Of a stretch of 64,000 nt of DNA, positions 55,270 through 63,109 are shown in pieces (the stretch's first letter is position 1; the number at the start of each line of letters is the position of its first letter). The translations under genes were made by a program, and so were the position numbers. The notes below the pieces were generated by a model that was given only the letters and a program-made list of their open reading frames with translations, made no database searches and was not told the origin of the DNA. This stretch comes from Hormoscilla sp. GM7CHS1pb (GTDB taxonomy: Bacteria; Cyanobacteriota; Cyanobacteriia; Cyanobacteriales; Desertifilaceae): NCBI GenBank assembly GCA_014323675.1, contig JACONN010000005.1:682001-746000 (forward strand), read 5' to 3'.

Positions 55270-55993
55270 ACGCACTACCCCAGAAGATCACCTCCGTAAC
55301 TGCCAATACGATCGATCCTCTGGGGATAAGCTGCGCAAACCCTAATGCGTCAGCAGGAGATCGCGTGCCACCTGTAGGACCTGACGATCCACTCTCAACC
55401 CGCAATGATGCAAAGATAGGGCCAACACCGCATTCGGGCGAATGCTTGCGAAGCGCTAATCGCACTATCCAAGAGACACGGCCTTGTCATCCGGATCGAT
55501 GCGATCGTAAAGATATCCCAGCTTTCCATTCCCAAACTTTTGTAAAGATGCCTTGACTTGCTGGGCTTCTCGTGCATATCTAGTCAACCCAGGCAAGGCC
55601 ATGAGAGTATCCCGACCCCAGTCATTAAACCAATGATAATCAGCAATCACTGTCGGACTAGCAAGGTCGGCCCGGTAAACGAGAAAGCGATCGCCTGCCC
55701 GCCGCCTTTGACGCTTGGGAGTTCGATGTCTCCGGAGAGCGCTAGAAGCAATACTCCGATGTGCTCTGCGCGCTCGATGTCCCCTGGACATCGTATTCGC
55801 ACAACGCAGAGCACCGATACGGAGGCATCGTAATCGCACGTTCCCAGGCTCTGCCTGGGTATTCGCACTACCCCAGAGACATCGCTGATGCCTCGGGCCA
55901 TTCCACTCTCGCCTCTAAAGTTACACTGTCTCCCGGTTGCAGAGTAACGGTCGAGTAACCGGGACTGTAGAGCCTCTCGTGCCCCAGGATTTC
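55270..55993 (-). pseudogene. Shattered glycogen debranching enzyme (amylo-alpha-1,6-glucosidase) gene
   Basis: Readable islands in order on the minus strand: EILGHERLYSPGYSTVTLQP (from 55993), GDRFLVYRADLASPTVIADY and WFNDWGRDTLMALPGLTRYA (about 55690-55570), then VLALSLHHCGLRVDRQVLQV and GLRSLSPEDRSYWQL (about 55430-55290). FNDWGRDT is the hallmark of the GH133-like catalytic domain. Stops and frame changes separate the islands; most of the ~650-residue enzyme is missing. A nested palindromic element (55734-55884) lies inside. Confidence 0.85.
55734..55884. repeat. Three-level nested palindrome inside the debranching enzyme relic
   Basis: Level 1: CGATGTCTCCGGAG (55734) / CCCCAGAGACATCG (to 55884), with GCACTACC. 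Level 2: TGCTCTGCG (55762) / CGCAGAGCA (to 55813). Level 3: CGATGTCC/GGACATCG (55774-55792). A further hairpin CCCAGGC/GCCTGGG lies at about 55843. Related half element at 55246-55290. Confidence 0.9.
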
Positions 55994-56066
55994 AGTCCAA
56001 TTATGCTATAGTCATAATCGTTATGACTACGATCTACTTGTAACGATTTGTGAAGGAGACTCAATT

Positions 56067-56663
56067 ATGACGCTCAGATGCCTGGGGGTGGGACAACCTG
56101 CCCCCGACTTTACCGCGACTGCTGTAGTCGATCAAGAATTCAAGACGATTAAGCTGTCTGACTATCAGGGCAAATATGTCGTCATATTCTTCTATCCCCT
56201 GGACTTCACCTTTGTTTGCCCCACTGAGATTACCGCATTTAGCGATCACTTTTCCGAATTCAAGAAGCTAGGCACAGAAGTTCTCGGCGTCTCCGTAGAC
56301 AGCGAGTTTTCTCACCTAGTATGGATTCAGACAGACCGTAAGGAAGGCGGCGTCGGCGATCTCAACTATCCCTTGGTTTCCGACATCAAAAAAGAAATCA
56401 GCACCGCTTACAACGTACTCGATCCCGAAGCGGGCATTGCCCTACGAGGTCTATTCATCATTGACAAAGAGGGCATCATCCAACATGCTACCATCAACAA
56501 CCTCGCCTTTGGTCGCAACGTTGACGAGACCCTGCGGATACTGCAAGCCATCCAATACGTGCAAACCCATCCCGATCAAGTTTGCCCAGCTGGCTGGAAG
56601 CCCGGAGACAAGACTATGAACCCCGATCCAGTCAAGTCTAAAGTCTACTTTGCCGCTGTTTAG
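56067..56663 (+). CDS. Typical 2-Cys peroxiredoxin
   Basis: 198 residues; GAAGGAG precedes the ATG. Peroxidatic cysteine C51 in DFTFVCPTEI and resolving cysteine C173 in DQVCPAGW, as in plastid-type 2-Cys peroxiredoxins. It reduces hydrogen peroxide and organic peroxides with thioredoxin-type donors. All expected motifs present. A 32-bp palindrome separates it from a second peroxiredoxin-like gene. Confidence 0.95.
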   Translation: MTLRCLGVGQPAPDFTATAVVDQEFKTIKLSDYQGKYVVIFFYPLDFTFVCPTEITAFSDHFSEFKKLGTEVLGVSVDSEFSHLVWIQTDRKEGGVGDLNYPLVSDIKKEISTAYNVLDPEAGIALRGLFIIDKEGIIQHATINNLAFGRNVDETLRILQAIQYVQTHPDQVCPAGWKPGDKTMNPDPVKSKVYFAAV

Positions 56664-56677
56664 TCATCTGTCGGTTC

Positions 56678-56709
56678 GTAGTTGCGCTTTAGCGCTAAAG
56701 CGCAACTAC
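56678..56709. repeat. Perfect 32-bp palindrome
   Basis: Half-site GTAGTTGCGCTTTAGC. It lies in the 80-base gap between the two peroxiredoxin genes. A common hairpin family; could end or weaken read-through. Confidence 0.9.
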
Positions 56710-56744
56710 AAACGCTAAATTGCCAATCTCTAATCCCTTTTACT

Positions 56745-57293
56745 ATGCTGACTTTAACAGACATTAAAAATGAGCGGTTTAGGAAAAACTTTTTCCCCAT
56801 TCCTGCCACCACTACCCTCAGCTTGGGAAAGAAAACCCCGGACTTTGAACTACCCGATATTACTAATTCCGGGACGGTCAAGTTATCAGATTACCGGGAA
56901 AAACAACCAGTTATTGTTGCCTTTACCCGAATTTTCACGGAAAAGCAATATTGCCCCCTTTGCAAACCCCACATCAAAGCCCTGAATGAAAATTACGAAC
57001 AGTTCACCAGTCGGGGCGCAGAACTGTTGATGATTACCAGTACGGACACCGAACAAAGCCAAATCGTGGTGCAAGATTTGGGCTTAAAAATGCCCTTGCT
57101 TGCTGACCCTAGCTGCCGGACTTTTCGGGTTTACAAAGTCGGACAAGCATTAGGGGCACCCCTACCCGCCCAGTTTGTCTTTGACAATCAGGGAATCTTG
57201 CGTTATAAACACCTGTTCTCTTTTTTAGACTCTAATGCTGAGGTGGATACTTTGCTGGGAGTTCTAGACAGCGCTCACGCATCTTATTCTTGA
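56745..57293 (+). CDS. AhpC/TSA-family peroxiredoxin-like protein
   Basis: 182 residues from ATG 56745. Redoxin fold with FTRIFTEKQYCPLCKPHIKA: cysteines 70 and 73 form a CxxC at the peroxidatic position, unlike the neighbouring 2-Cys enzyme. Later TSTDTEQSQIVVQDLGLKMP and LPAQFVFDNQGILRY fit the family. It may be a thiol peroxidase or thiol reductase. Same strand as the 2-Cys peroxiredoxin, suggesting a joint stress role. Confidence 0.85.
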   Translation: MLTLTDIKNERFRKNFFPIPATTTLSLGKKTPDFELPDITNSGTVKLSDYREKQPVIVAFTRIFTEKQYCPLCKPHIKALNENYEQFTSRGAELLMITSTDTEQSQIVVQDLGLKMPLLADPSCRTFRVYKVGQALGAPLPAQFVFDNQGILRYKHLFSFLDSNAEVDTLLGVLDSAHASYS

Positions 57294-57453
57294 AATGCTT
57301 ACTGGGCTTGCGGTTCCAGCACGATCGAGTATTTATACCGATCTAATTTTCAAACCCTTGCTGGGAAAGGCTTCCGGAATTTAGATGCGTTTTCCCTAGA
57401 GTTCGCGCATCCCGCAGCTCGCAGCGCAGCAAGAGCGGAGAGGAGAGCACCTG

Positions 57454-58464
57454 TTATAGCCGCACCCCAGATAAATGTTGGCGGGGATTGTAACTGCGAC
57501 TGGTACGAATTTTTTCGTAATATTCCTTTTCCGTCTTACTCAGATCTTTGGGAATGGCGATCGCAATTTTCACCAGCTGGTCTCCCCGTCCGCCTTGAGG
57601 ATGAGGCCAGCCTTTGCCCCGCAGTCGCAGAGATTGACCTGGACGGATACCTGCGGGGATCTGTACGCTGACGCTGCCATCAGGGGTAGGAACTTCCACG
57701 GATGCCCCGAGTACGGCTTCATCGGGTGTCACGGGTACTTCACAGACGAGATTATCGCCCTCGAATTGGAAGAAGGAGTGAGGGGCAATTCCTACTTTTA
57801 AGTACAAATCTCCCCTTTGCCCATTGCGGGGGTTCATTTTACCTTTCCCTTTGACACGAATGCGGTTACCCGGTTTCGCCCCAGCCGGAATGCGCACGTC
57901 TATCACTTCCGAACCCAAACTCAGACGCTTCTGGACTCCAGCAAAGGCTTCCGATAGACTGAGGGTGAGATTTGCTTCTGCATCTGGGCCCGCCCCAGAA
58001 CCCGCCCCGGAAGCGCCACAAAATCCGGCAAAATCTTCAAAGCCGCCAAATCCTGTTGGTCCACCACCATTCTTGCGGTAACTGTAGGTTTGTCTCCCCC
58101 CGCCGCCGCCCATGCGACCCAATAATTCATTAATAAATTCATCGAAGCTGCCGTACTGACTAAAGTCAAAGCCGCCAAAGTCAACATTAGTTCCCCTACC
58201 ACCACTACTGCCAGACCAGCCATTGCTAGCTTGCTTCCAATATTGACCGAATTGGTCGTATTTGCGACGTTTTTCCGGGTCTGATAAAACTTCGTAGGCT
58301 TCGTTAACTTCCTTGAACCGGGCTTCCGCAAGCCTATCGTTTCTGTTCATATCGGGGTGATACTTCCTTGCCAGTTTGCGGAAACTCTTTTTGATCTCTT
58401 CAACGCTAGCGTTTTTACTCACTCCCAGGATGGAGTAATAATCTTTGAAGTCTGTTTTCGCCAT
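57454..58464 (-). CDS. DnaJ/CbpA-type cochaperone without zinc finger
   Basis: 336 residues. J-domain 1-75 with HPD at 36-38 (KYHPDMN), a Gly/Phe-rich linker (85-150; FGGFDFSQYGSFDEFINELLG), no cysteine-rich zinc domain, then two C-terminal substrate-binding barrels (VIDVRIPAGAKPGNRIRVKG; GASVEVPTPDGSVSVQIPAG). It stimulates DnaK ATPase. Type II J-protein; apparently intact. Confidence 0.94.
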   Translation of the reverse strand: MAKTDFKDYYSILGVSKNASVEEIKKSFRKLARKYHPDMNRNDRLAEARFKEVNEAYEVLSDPEKRRKYDQFGQYWKQASNGWSGSSGGRGTNVDFGGFDFSQYGSFDEFINELLGRMGGGGGRQTYSYRKNGGGPTGFGGFEDFAGFCGASGAGSGAGPDAEANLTLSLSEAFAGVQKRLSLGSEVIDVRIPAGAKPGNRIRVKGKGKMNPRNGQRGDLYLKVGIAPHSFFQFEGDNLVCEVPVTPDEAVLGASVEVPTPDGSVSVQIPAGIRPGQSLRLRGKGWPHPQGGRGDQLVKIAIAIPKDLSKTEKEYYEKIRTSRSYNPRQHLSGVRL

Positions 58465-58535
58465 GCTTCTATCCTGTTGCCTAAAGATTCAACTAACTGA
58501 TTTTTTTCTATAAACTACTGTTACTGTTTAGGCTA

Positions 58536-59093
58536 TCAAATATTTCCATCTCCTGGAGTTCGGTTTTTGCTCGCGGGCGATCGTAATTCCCCCACAATAC
58601 CATGCTGTTTTCCATAATAGATCAGAAAATCCATCCCTTCATTGACTGCCGGTGGAGCGCCAGACAATTGCCGGTGCATTCGGAAGACTACTTCTTCTGG
58701 CACTTGGCGCGGGCGGTTGCGGTTACGTTCCAGACATGCTAGCAAGGGAGTACGCAACCAGATGCCAGTGATGTGGGTAAAGCCAGTTTCCCGGGCCAGG
58801 GCGATCGCCCGTCGTCGCTGGCACCGCTGAGCATTAGTAGCATCATAGATTACTGTTTGCCCTCGTTCCCGTGGCTCCGCCCGGGAACGCAGTGCCACGG
58901 CGGTTTGGAATTGTCGCTGCACCTGACGCCATACGCGGAGCCATTCTCCCTGGATAGCTTCCGAGCCAAATAGTTGAGCGCGGATAGCGTCAGTGGAAAC
59001 CAGCTGATAGCTGGGCCATTCCGCTATCAGCTGGTGTGCCAGAGTGGATTTTCCGCTACCAGGAAGCCCTATAAGCAGAATTAGTCTGGTCAT
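58536..59093 (-). CDS. P-loop AAA kinase (polynucleotide-kinase-like) with a palindromic insert
   Basis: 185 residues. P-loop GLPGSGKST (9-17), STDAIR (33-38), then VIYDATNAQRCQRRRAIALA typical of Zeta/PNKP-like kinases. Residues about 68-77 (LRSRAEPRER) are encoded by a REP-like palindrome, CGTTCCCG/CGGGAACG, inserted in frame between the lid helix and the YDATN strand. The rest of the fold looks normal, so the protein may still work. Substrate unknown. Confidence 0.82.
   Translation of the reverse strand: MTRLILLIGLPGSGKSTLAHQLIAEWPSYQLVSTDAIRAQLFGSEAIQGEWLRVWRQVQRQFQTAVALRSRAEPRERGQTVIYDATNAQRCQRRRAIALARETGFTHITGIWLRTPLLACLERNRNRPRQVPEEVVFRMHRQLSGAPPAVNEGMDFLIYYGKQHGIVGELRSPASKNRTPGDGNI
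58864..58889. repeat. REP-like palindrome inside a coding sequence
   Basis: CGTTCCCG (58864) / CGGGAACG (58889) with GGCTCCGCC-type centre. The same family lies between genes at 19.2, 34.87 and 55.84 kb. Here it keeps the reading frame open. Confidence 0.85.
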
Positions 59094-59122
59094 TCGTCAT
59101 TGTCCGGACAAGGAACTGGTCG

Positions 59123-59159
59123 TGTCCAGAGATACCACCCCAGGTGGTACTCTCGGACA
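59123..59159. terminator. Long hairpin between the kinase and glgC genes
   Basis: TGTCCAGAGATACCACC / GGTGGTACTCTCGGACA with a three-base loop and one mismatch, 16 bases after the glgC stop on the minus strand. Could end the glgC transcript; no T-run is seen. Confidence 0.6.
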
Positions 59160-59175
59160 GGAGGGGGAATTTGAA

Positions 59176-60465
59176 CTAAATTATCTTTCCGTCGGGAATT
59201 ACGGCATTTTTCAATACCACGACTATACCATTTTTGATGTAGAATCCATCTTGTTCCCGATCGGCTTCGTCTACCCAGTCTTTATTGATAATTTGGACCT
59301 GGCGACCAATGCGGGCGTTTTTGTCAATGATGGCGCGGCGAATTGTCGTATCTGCACCGATACCCACGGGAATGCCGTCTTTGTCTGAGGATGATTGACT
59401 TTCAACAAAGGGTTCATAGTAATCAGCACCCATCACCAGGGAATCTTCGATCAGACAGGAAGCTTCTACGCGCGATCGCACTCCCAAAACTGAATGTTGG
59501 ACGCGGCATTTTTTCAAGATACAGCCTTCGGCAATAATCGATTCGGTCACCTGACAGTCTAAAATCTTAGAGGGAGGCAAGAAACGCGAGCGAGTATAAA
59601 TCGGGGCGTTTTCGTCGTAGAAGCTGAAGGGCGGCTGTGGTTGCCGGGTGAGGGCCAAGTTCGCTTCATAGAATGCCTGAATTGTACCAATGTCTTCCCA
59701 GTAATCTTTGAACAGGTAGGCTTGAATGTTGTAGTCTTTTGCCGCTCCGGGGATAATCTCTTTACCAAAGTCAGTCTGATCGGGATTGTCCTTGAGCAGT
59801 TTGTTCATTACCTCTTTGCTGAAGATATAAATCCCCATGGAGGCGATGTAGGGTCGTTCAGTCGCCTCTGCTGGCGTCAGTCCCAGGGTAGTGGTATCCA
59901 CGGCCATCTGCTTGAGGGCATCCCCTTTGGGTTTTTCGCTGAAGTCAATCACCCGCCCTGTGTCGTCAATTTTCATCAAGCCAAAGTCCGAGGCCCGTTT
60001 CTCGTCGATGGGTAAGACCGAGAGGGTGATATCGGCACCGGTTTCCCGGTGGCGTCGAACAAAATCCCGATAGTTCATCCGGTAGAGGTGGTCCCCTGAT
60101 AAAATCAGGTATTCATCAATGTCCCAGTCTTCAAATAACCAGAGATATTGCCGCACGGCGTCGGCGGTGCCTTGAAACCAACTGGGGTTTTCTTTGGTCT
60201 GCTGTGCTGCTAGCACCTCCACAAAGCCTTCGGTCAAGCCAGAGAAATTGTAGGTACGGGTGATATGACGGTTCAGGGACGCTGAGTTAAATTGCGTCAG
60301 GACGTAAATATTGTAAATCTCTGAGTTGACGCAGTTACTGATGGGGATGTCAATCAGGCGATATTTGCCTGCCAGGGGGACTGCTGGCTTTGCCCGCAGC
60401 TTGGTTAGCGGGTAAAGCCGGGTGCCTGCGCCCCCTCCGAGAATGATCCCTAATACTCTTTTCAC
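59176..60465 (-). CDS. glgC: Glucose-1-phosphate adenylyltransferase
   Basis: 429 residues from GTG 60465 (GAGAGG upstream); an ATG at 60531 would add 22 residues not typical of the family. Makes ADP-glucose for glycogen. Motifs: LGIILGGGAGTRLYPLTKLR with the RxxLYPLT signature, KPAVPLAGKYRLIDIPISNC, FQGTADAVRQYLW, and C-terminal left-handed beta-helix with IIDKNARIG. Cyanobacterial enzymes are activated by 3-phosphoglycerate. Intact. Confidence 0.96.
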   Translation of the reverse strand: MKRVLGIILGGGAGTRLYPLTKLRAKPAVPLAGKYRLIDIPISNCVNSEIYNIYVLTQFNSASLNRHITRTYNFSGLTEGFVEVLAAQQTKENPSWFQGTADAVRQYLWLFEDWDIDEYLILSGDHLYRMNYRDFVRRHRETGADITLSVLPIDEKRASDFGLMKIDDTGRVIDFSEKPKGDALKQMAVDTTTLGLTPAEATERPYIASMGIYIFSKEVMNKLLKDNPDQTDFGKEIIPGAAKDYNIQAYLFKDYWEDIGTIQAFYEANLALTRQPQPPFSFYDENAPIYTRSRFLPPSKILDCQVTESIIAEGCILKKCRVQHSVLGVRSRVEASCLIEDSLVMGADYYEPFVESQSSSDKDGIPVGIGADTTIRRAIIDKNARIGRQVQIINKDWVDEADREQDGFYIKNGIVVVLKNAVIPDGKII

Positions 60466-60871
60466 AGAAAAACCTCTCAACTGCCTGTAAACTCTCCGAT
60501 CCAGTGTCCGACTGTAGGGCGCAGTTGGCAAGGGGATTGGCAGAAAAGTTTGGTTAAGGAGAGGTTATGGCCTCCGGGACAGTGGTCAGTGGTCAATTGT
60601 CAATTGGCACTTTCCTTGCACCAGGGCCCCCACCTTGGTCGATCGTAAACAGGAGCGATCCTACCACTGCTGCGACTTTCAGCGCCGTTGGCATCAGGTC
60701 TCGATCGCATAGAGCCGCAACAAATTTCAAAGAGGTTTCATCTTTATGTTAAGCTATCATGGTACGATCGTTTTAGGCGATCAGGATATGGGTTCTGTGT
60801 CATCGATCGCCCTTTTCTGATATCATCTACTCTGGCTCTACGTAATTAACCATATACCGTAGGAGGTAAAC
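60466..60871. other. Intergenic stretch, no gene seen
   Basis: GTCAGTGGTCAATTGTCAATT near 60586 is simple repeat-like; GTAGGAGGTAAAC at 60859 is the ribosome site of the next gene. Confidence 0.45.
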
Positions 60872-61055
60872 ATGGCTCAACTCAAGATCGTCTGCAAGCA
60901 TCCAGATTGCTTAAAGCTATTTTTCAAAGATATGCTAGCCAAAGAATTGCAATTGCTTGCTCACAGTATCCAGCGAACAGAGTCAAGACTGCGGGAATTT
61001 GAGGATAAATATCAGTTATCGACAGAGAAGTTTCTGCATCGCTATGAAAATGATT

Positions 61056-61927
61056 TGCGTTGCACAATTACGGGATGATTTAAATAGGTACTGGTACAGA
61101 ATTATAACGTCGATAGTGCAATAATAACTTAATTGAAAGCCTCAACATTTCTTCCGACTTTGAGTAACATAATGTTTTTCTTTTTAATCGAGCTAGATAA
61201 TGTCTTAATCGACAATTTTCACATTCAACACGGGTCATGTAGGTTTTGCTGACTATATGGTCAATATATTCAATAAACATTGGATAAACAGGCCATCCAT
61301 CAGTAACGTCTAAAAAGCATTGCCAACATTTTCTAATATCCCACATAGGCTTAAAAGTTTCTGCAGAACGATCGCCTAATACCCATGTTATAATCCCTGG
61401 CTTGAAATGATTTACGACTGTCCATAGCCACTTTTTATTCTTTTTTTCATTGACATAAGTATGCAACTCGTCAATTTCTGCAACCTCCGGAATATCGTAG
61501 TTTTCAGGGATTGACGGTAATTCTTTAGCTGCCTGTTTTACCCAATCAATTTGAGTATTATGGCTGACACCAGTTATCCTTTCAATACCTCGAAATCCAT
61601 TGCCATTAACGTACATTGCCAAACAATTTTTCTTGACATCTTCTGAATAACCGCGCGGATAATAATGTTCGAGAAACTGGCGACGACAATCCTTACAAAT
61701 TAAATTCTGTTTGCCGCGTCGGTGACCATTTTTATTGATGTTTTCAGAACCACATCTGGGACATTTCATGTTCGACTCCTTTAGCTAATTCTTTCGCCTT
61801 ACTATCCATGATAACACATATTATGACTAGGTCGAAAACAAACATCATACTATACATAAATTCTGACTGTAAAATTGCAGATTATCATAATCTGCAATAA
61901 CCCATCATCCCGAAAATGTGCAACGCC
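61056..61927 (-). mobile_element. IS1-family insertion sequence, complete
   Basis: 872 bp with ends TGCGTTGCACAATTACGGG (left) and GGCGTTGCACATTTTCGGG (right, reverse strand). Target duplication AAATGATT at 61048-61055 and 61928-61935. It holds one full transposase gene. The short 8-bp duplication and end structure fit IS1. Confidence 0.92.
61080..61769 (-). CDS. IS1-family transposase
   Basis: 229 residues in a single frame, so no programmed frameshift is needed. N-terminal zinc ribbon KCPRCGSENI and CKDCRRQFLE (InsA-like), helix-turn-helix RGIERITGVSHNTQIDWVKQ, then the InsB-like DDE domain: EIDELHTYV, FLDVTDGWPVYP and the RVECENCRLRHYLARLKRKT stretch. It looks complete and may be active. 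It can also act on the 113-bp MITE at 28.9 kb. Confidence 0.93.
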   Translation of the reverse strand: MKCPRCGSENINKNGHRRGKQNLICKDCRRQFLEHYYPRGYSEDVKKNCLAMYVNGNGFRGIERITGVSHNTQIDWVKQAAKELPSIPENYDIPEVAEIDELHTYVNEKKNKKWLWTVVNHFKPGIITWVLGDRSAETFKPMWDIRKCWQCFLDVTDGWPVYPMFIEYIDHIVSKTYMTRVECENCRLRHYLARLKRKTLCYSKSEEMLRLSIKLLLHYRRYNSVPVPI

Positions 61928-62189
61928 AAATGATTAATTTTCCGAGACATTAGAACTGGATGAGTGGATTGGAGAATCAATGATGCTGAAAAGGTTACAA
62001 AAAAATTTAGATATATATGGATGCGTGAAGTTTGTTAGCATTGAATCTGGGAAGGTATTGACCACCGTCCTGTAGGATTTGGCGAAGATTGAAGCGCAAA
62101 TAGCATGCCTGGAAACTATGATAAACTAATAATTTACCTCGACATGGCGATCGCACAGTCTATCGATATAGTACCATAGCGGATTAGAC

Positions 62190-62641
62190 ATGGCAAAAGA
62201 TCGATTTCATAATTCTGTGAAAGTAGCACTCGAAAAGGATGGTTGGACCATCACTGACGATCCCTATGAACTAGGGGTGGGTGGTTGGACCATCACTGAC
62301 GATCCCTATGAACTAGGGTGGGTGGTGTGGAAATGTACATCGATTTGGGAGCAGAGCAACTCCTTGGTGCGGAACGTGACGGCGCTAGAATTGCAGTTGA
62401 AATTAAAAGCTTCATTGGTTCCTCGTCAATTTCTGAATTTCATACGGCCCACGGGCAATACATGGATTATCGCTATGCGTTGGAAGAAAAAGATCCAGAA
62501 AGGGTGCTTTACCTTGCAGTCCCAGTGAAAATATACGAGGGATTTTTTAGCTTGAAGTTTATTCAAACTGCTGTTGAGCGCAGTCAGTTGCGTCTTTTGA
62601 TTTACGATCCAGATGAGGAGGTGATTACTCTATGGCAGTAG
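62190..62641 (+). pseudogene. xisH: XisH-like protein gene, frameshifted by an imperfect tandem duplication
   Basis: XisH proteins are needed with XisI for fdxN-element excision in heterocystous cyanobacteria, but they occur widely as pairs. The first frame reads FHNSVKVALEKDGWTITDDP; a 42-bp block (62241-62282) then repeats with one G missing (62283-62323, 41 bp), pushing translation out of frame. The other frame carries the rest: EMYIDLGAEQLLGAERDG, VAVEIKSFIG-type AVEIKSFIGSSS and ERVLYLAVP. With the missing G restored the protein would be whole plus 14 duplicated residues. It overlaps the xisI start by ten bases. Confidence 0.88.
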
Positions 62642-62976
62642 AGCAGTATCGGCAGTATATTCAACAACTATTGACAGAAAAGGTTCAACGAACGGCCCAC
62701 AATTTGAGAAAATCACAAGTTGAGAAGGAACTTATTTTTGATGTCCAACGCGATCGTTACCAGTTGGTTCATGTAGGGTGGACAGATCGCGAGCGTCGTA
62801 ACTATGGCTGCGTACTGCATTTGGATATTAAAGATGGCAATATCTGGATTCATCATGATGGTACTGAAGAAGGAATTGCTGATAGTTTAGTAGCTTTGGG
62901 GGTTCCCAAACAGGATATTGTTTTGGCATTTATTCCCCCCTCTATGCGCAAGTACTCTGATTTTGCTGTCGGCTAA
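62632..62976 (+). CDS. xisI: XisI-like protein
   Basis: 114 residues. EQYRQYIQQLLTEKVQ, FDVQRDRYQLVHVGW, IWIHHDGTEEGIADSLVALG and IVLAFIPPSMRKYSDFA are classic XisI sequence. It pairs with the broken xisH upstream (overlapping start). XisH resembles an endonuclease fold, and XisI is proposed to guide or restrain it; with xisH broken this copy is probably non-functional as a pair. Confidence 0.93.
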   Translation: MAVEQYRQYIQQLLTEKVQRTAHNLRKSQVEKELIFDVQRDRYQLVHVGWTDRERRNYGCVLHLDIKDGNIWIHHDGTEEGIADSLVALGVPKQDIVLAFIPPSMRKYSDFAVG

Positions 62977-62998
62977 TAACAGGCGATCGCCTCAAGCC

Positions 62999-63050
62999 CG
63001 CGCCGGCGGGCTTCGTTCCTGTACCCTCACCCTTTAGAGTGAGGGTCATA
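62999..63050. repeat. Hairpin repeats after xisI
   Basis: AAGCCCGCGCCGGCGGGCTT and then ACCCTCACCCTTTAGAGTGAGGGT; the second resembles the CCCTTTAGGGTGAG unit of 921-998. Confidence 0.75.
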
Positions 63051-63109
63051 TTGCACGATGCTAAGGGTTAAGATATTATAGATGAATGCTCTATAATCTC
63101 AAACTATCG

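Larger units (their letters stand above)
60872..62075 (+). pseudogene. Small antitoxin-like gene interrupted by an IS1-family element
   Basis: AGGAGG precedes ATG 60872. The first part reads LAKELQLLAHSIQRTESRLR, then EFEDKYQLSTEKFLHRYEND. After the insertion (61056-61927) and second target duplication, the frame continues FSETLELDEWIGESMMLKRL to the stop at 62075. Removing the element leaves one in-frame TAA at the join (GAT TAA TTT), where a glutamate codon is plausible. The helical pattern resembles short partners of DUF6516/TumE-type toxins, a tentative link; no toxin gene is adjacent. Confidence 0.75.
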
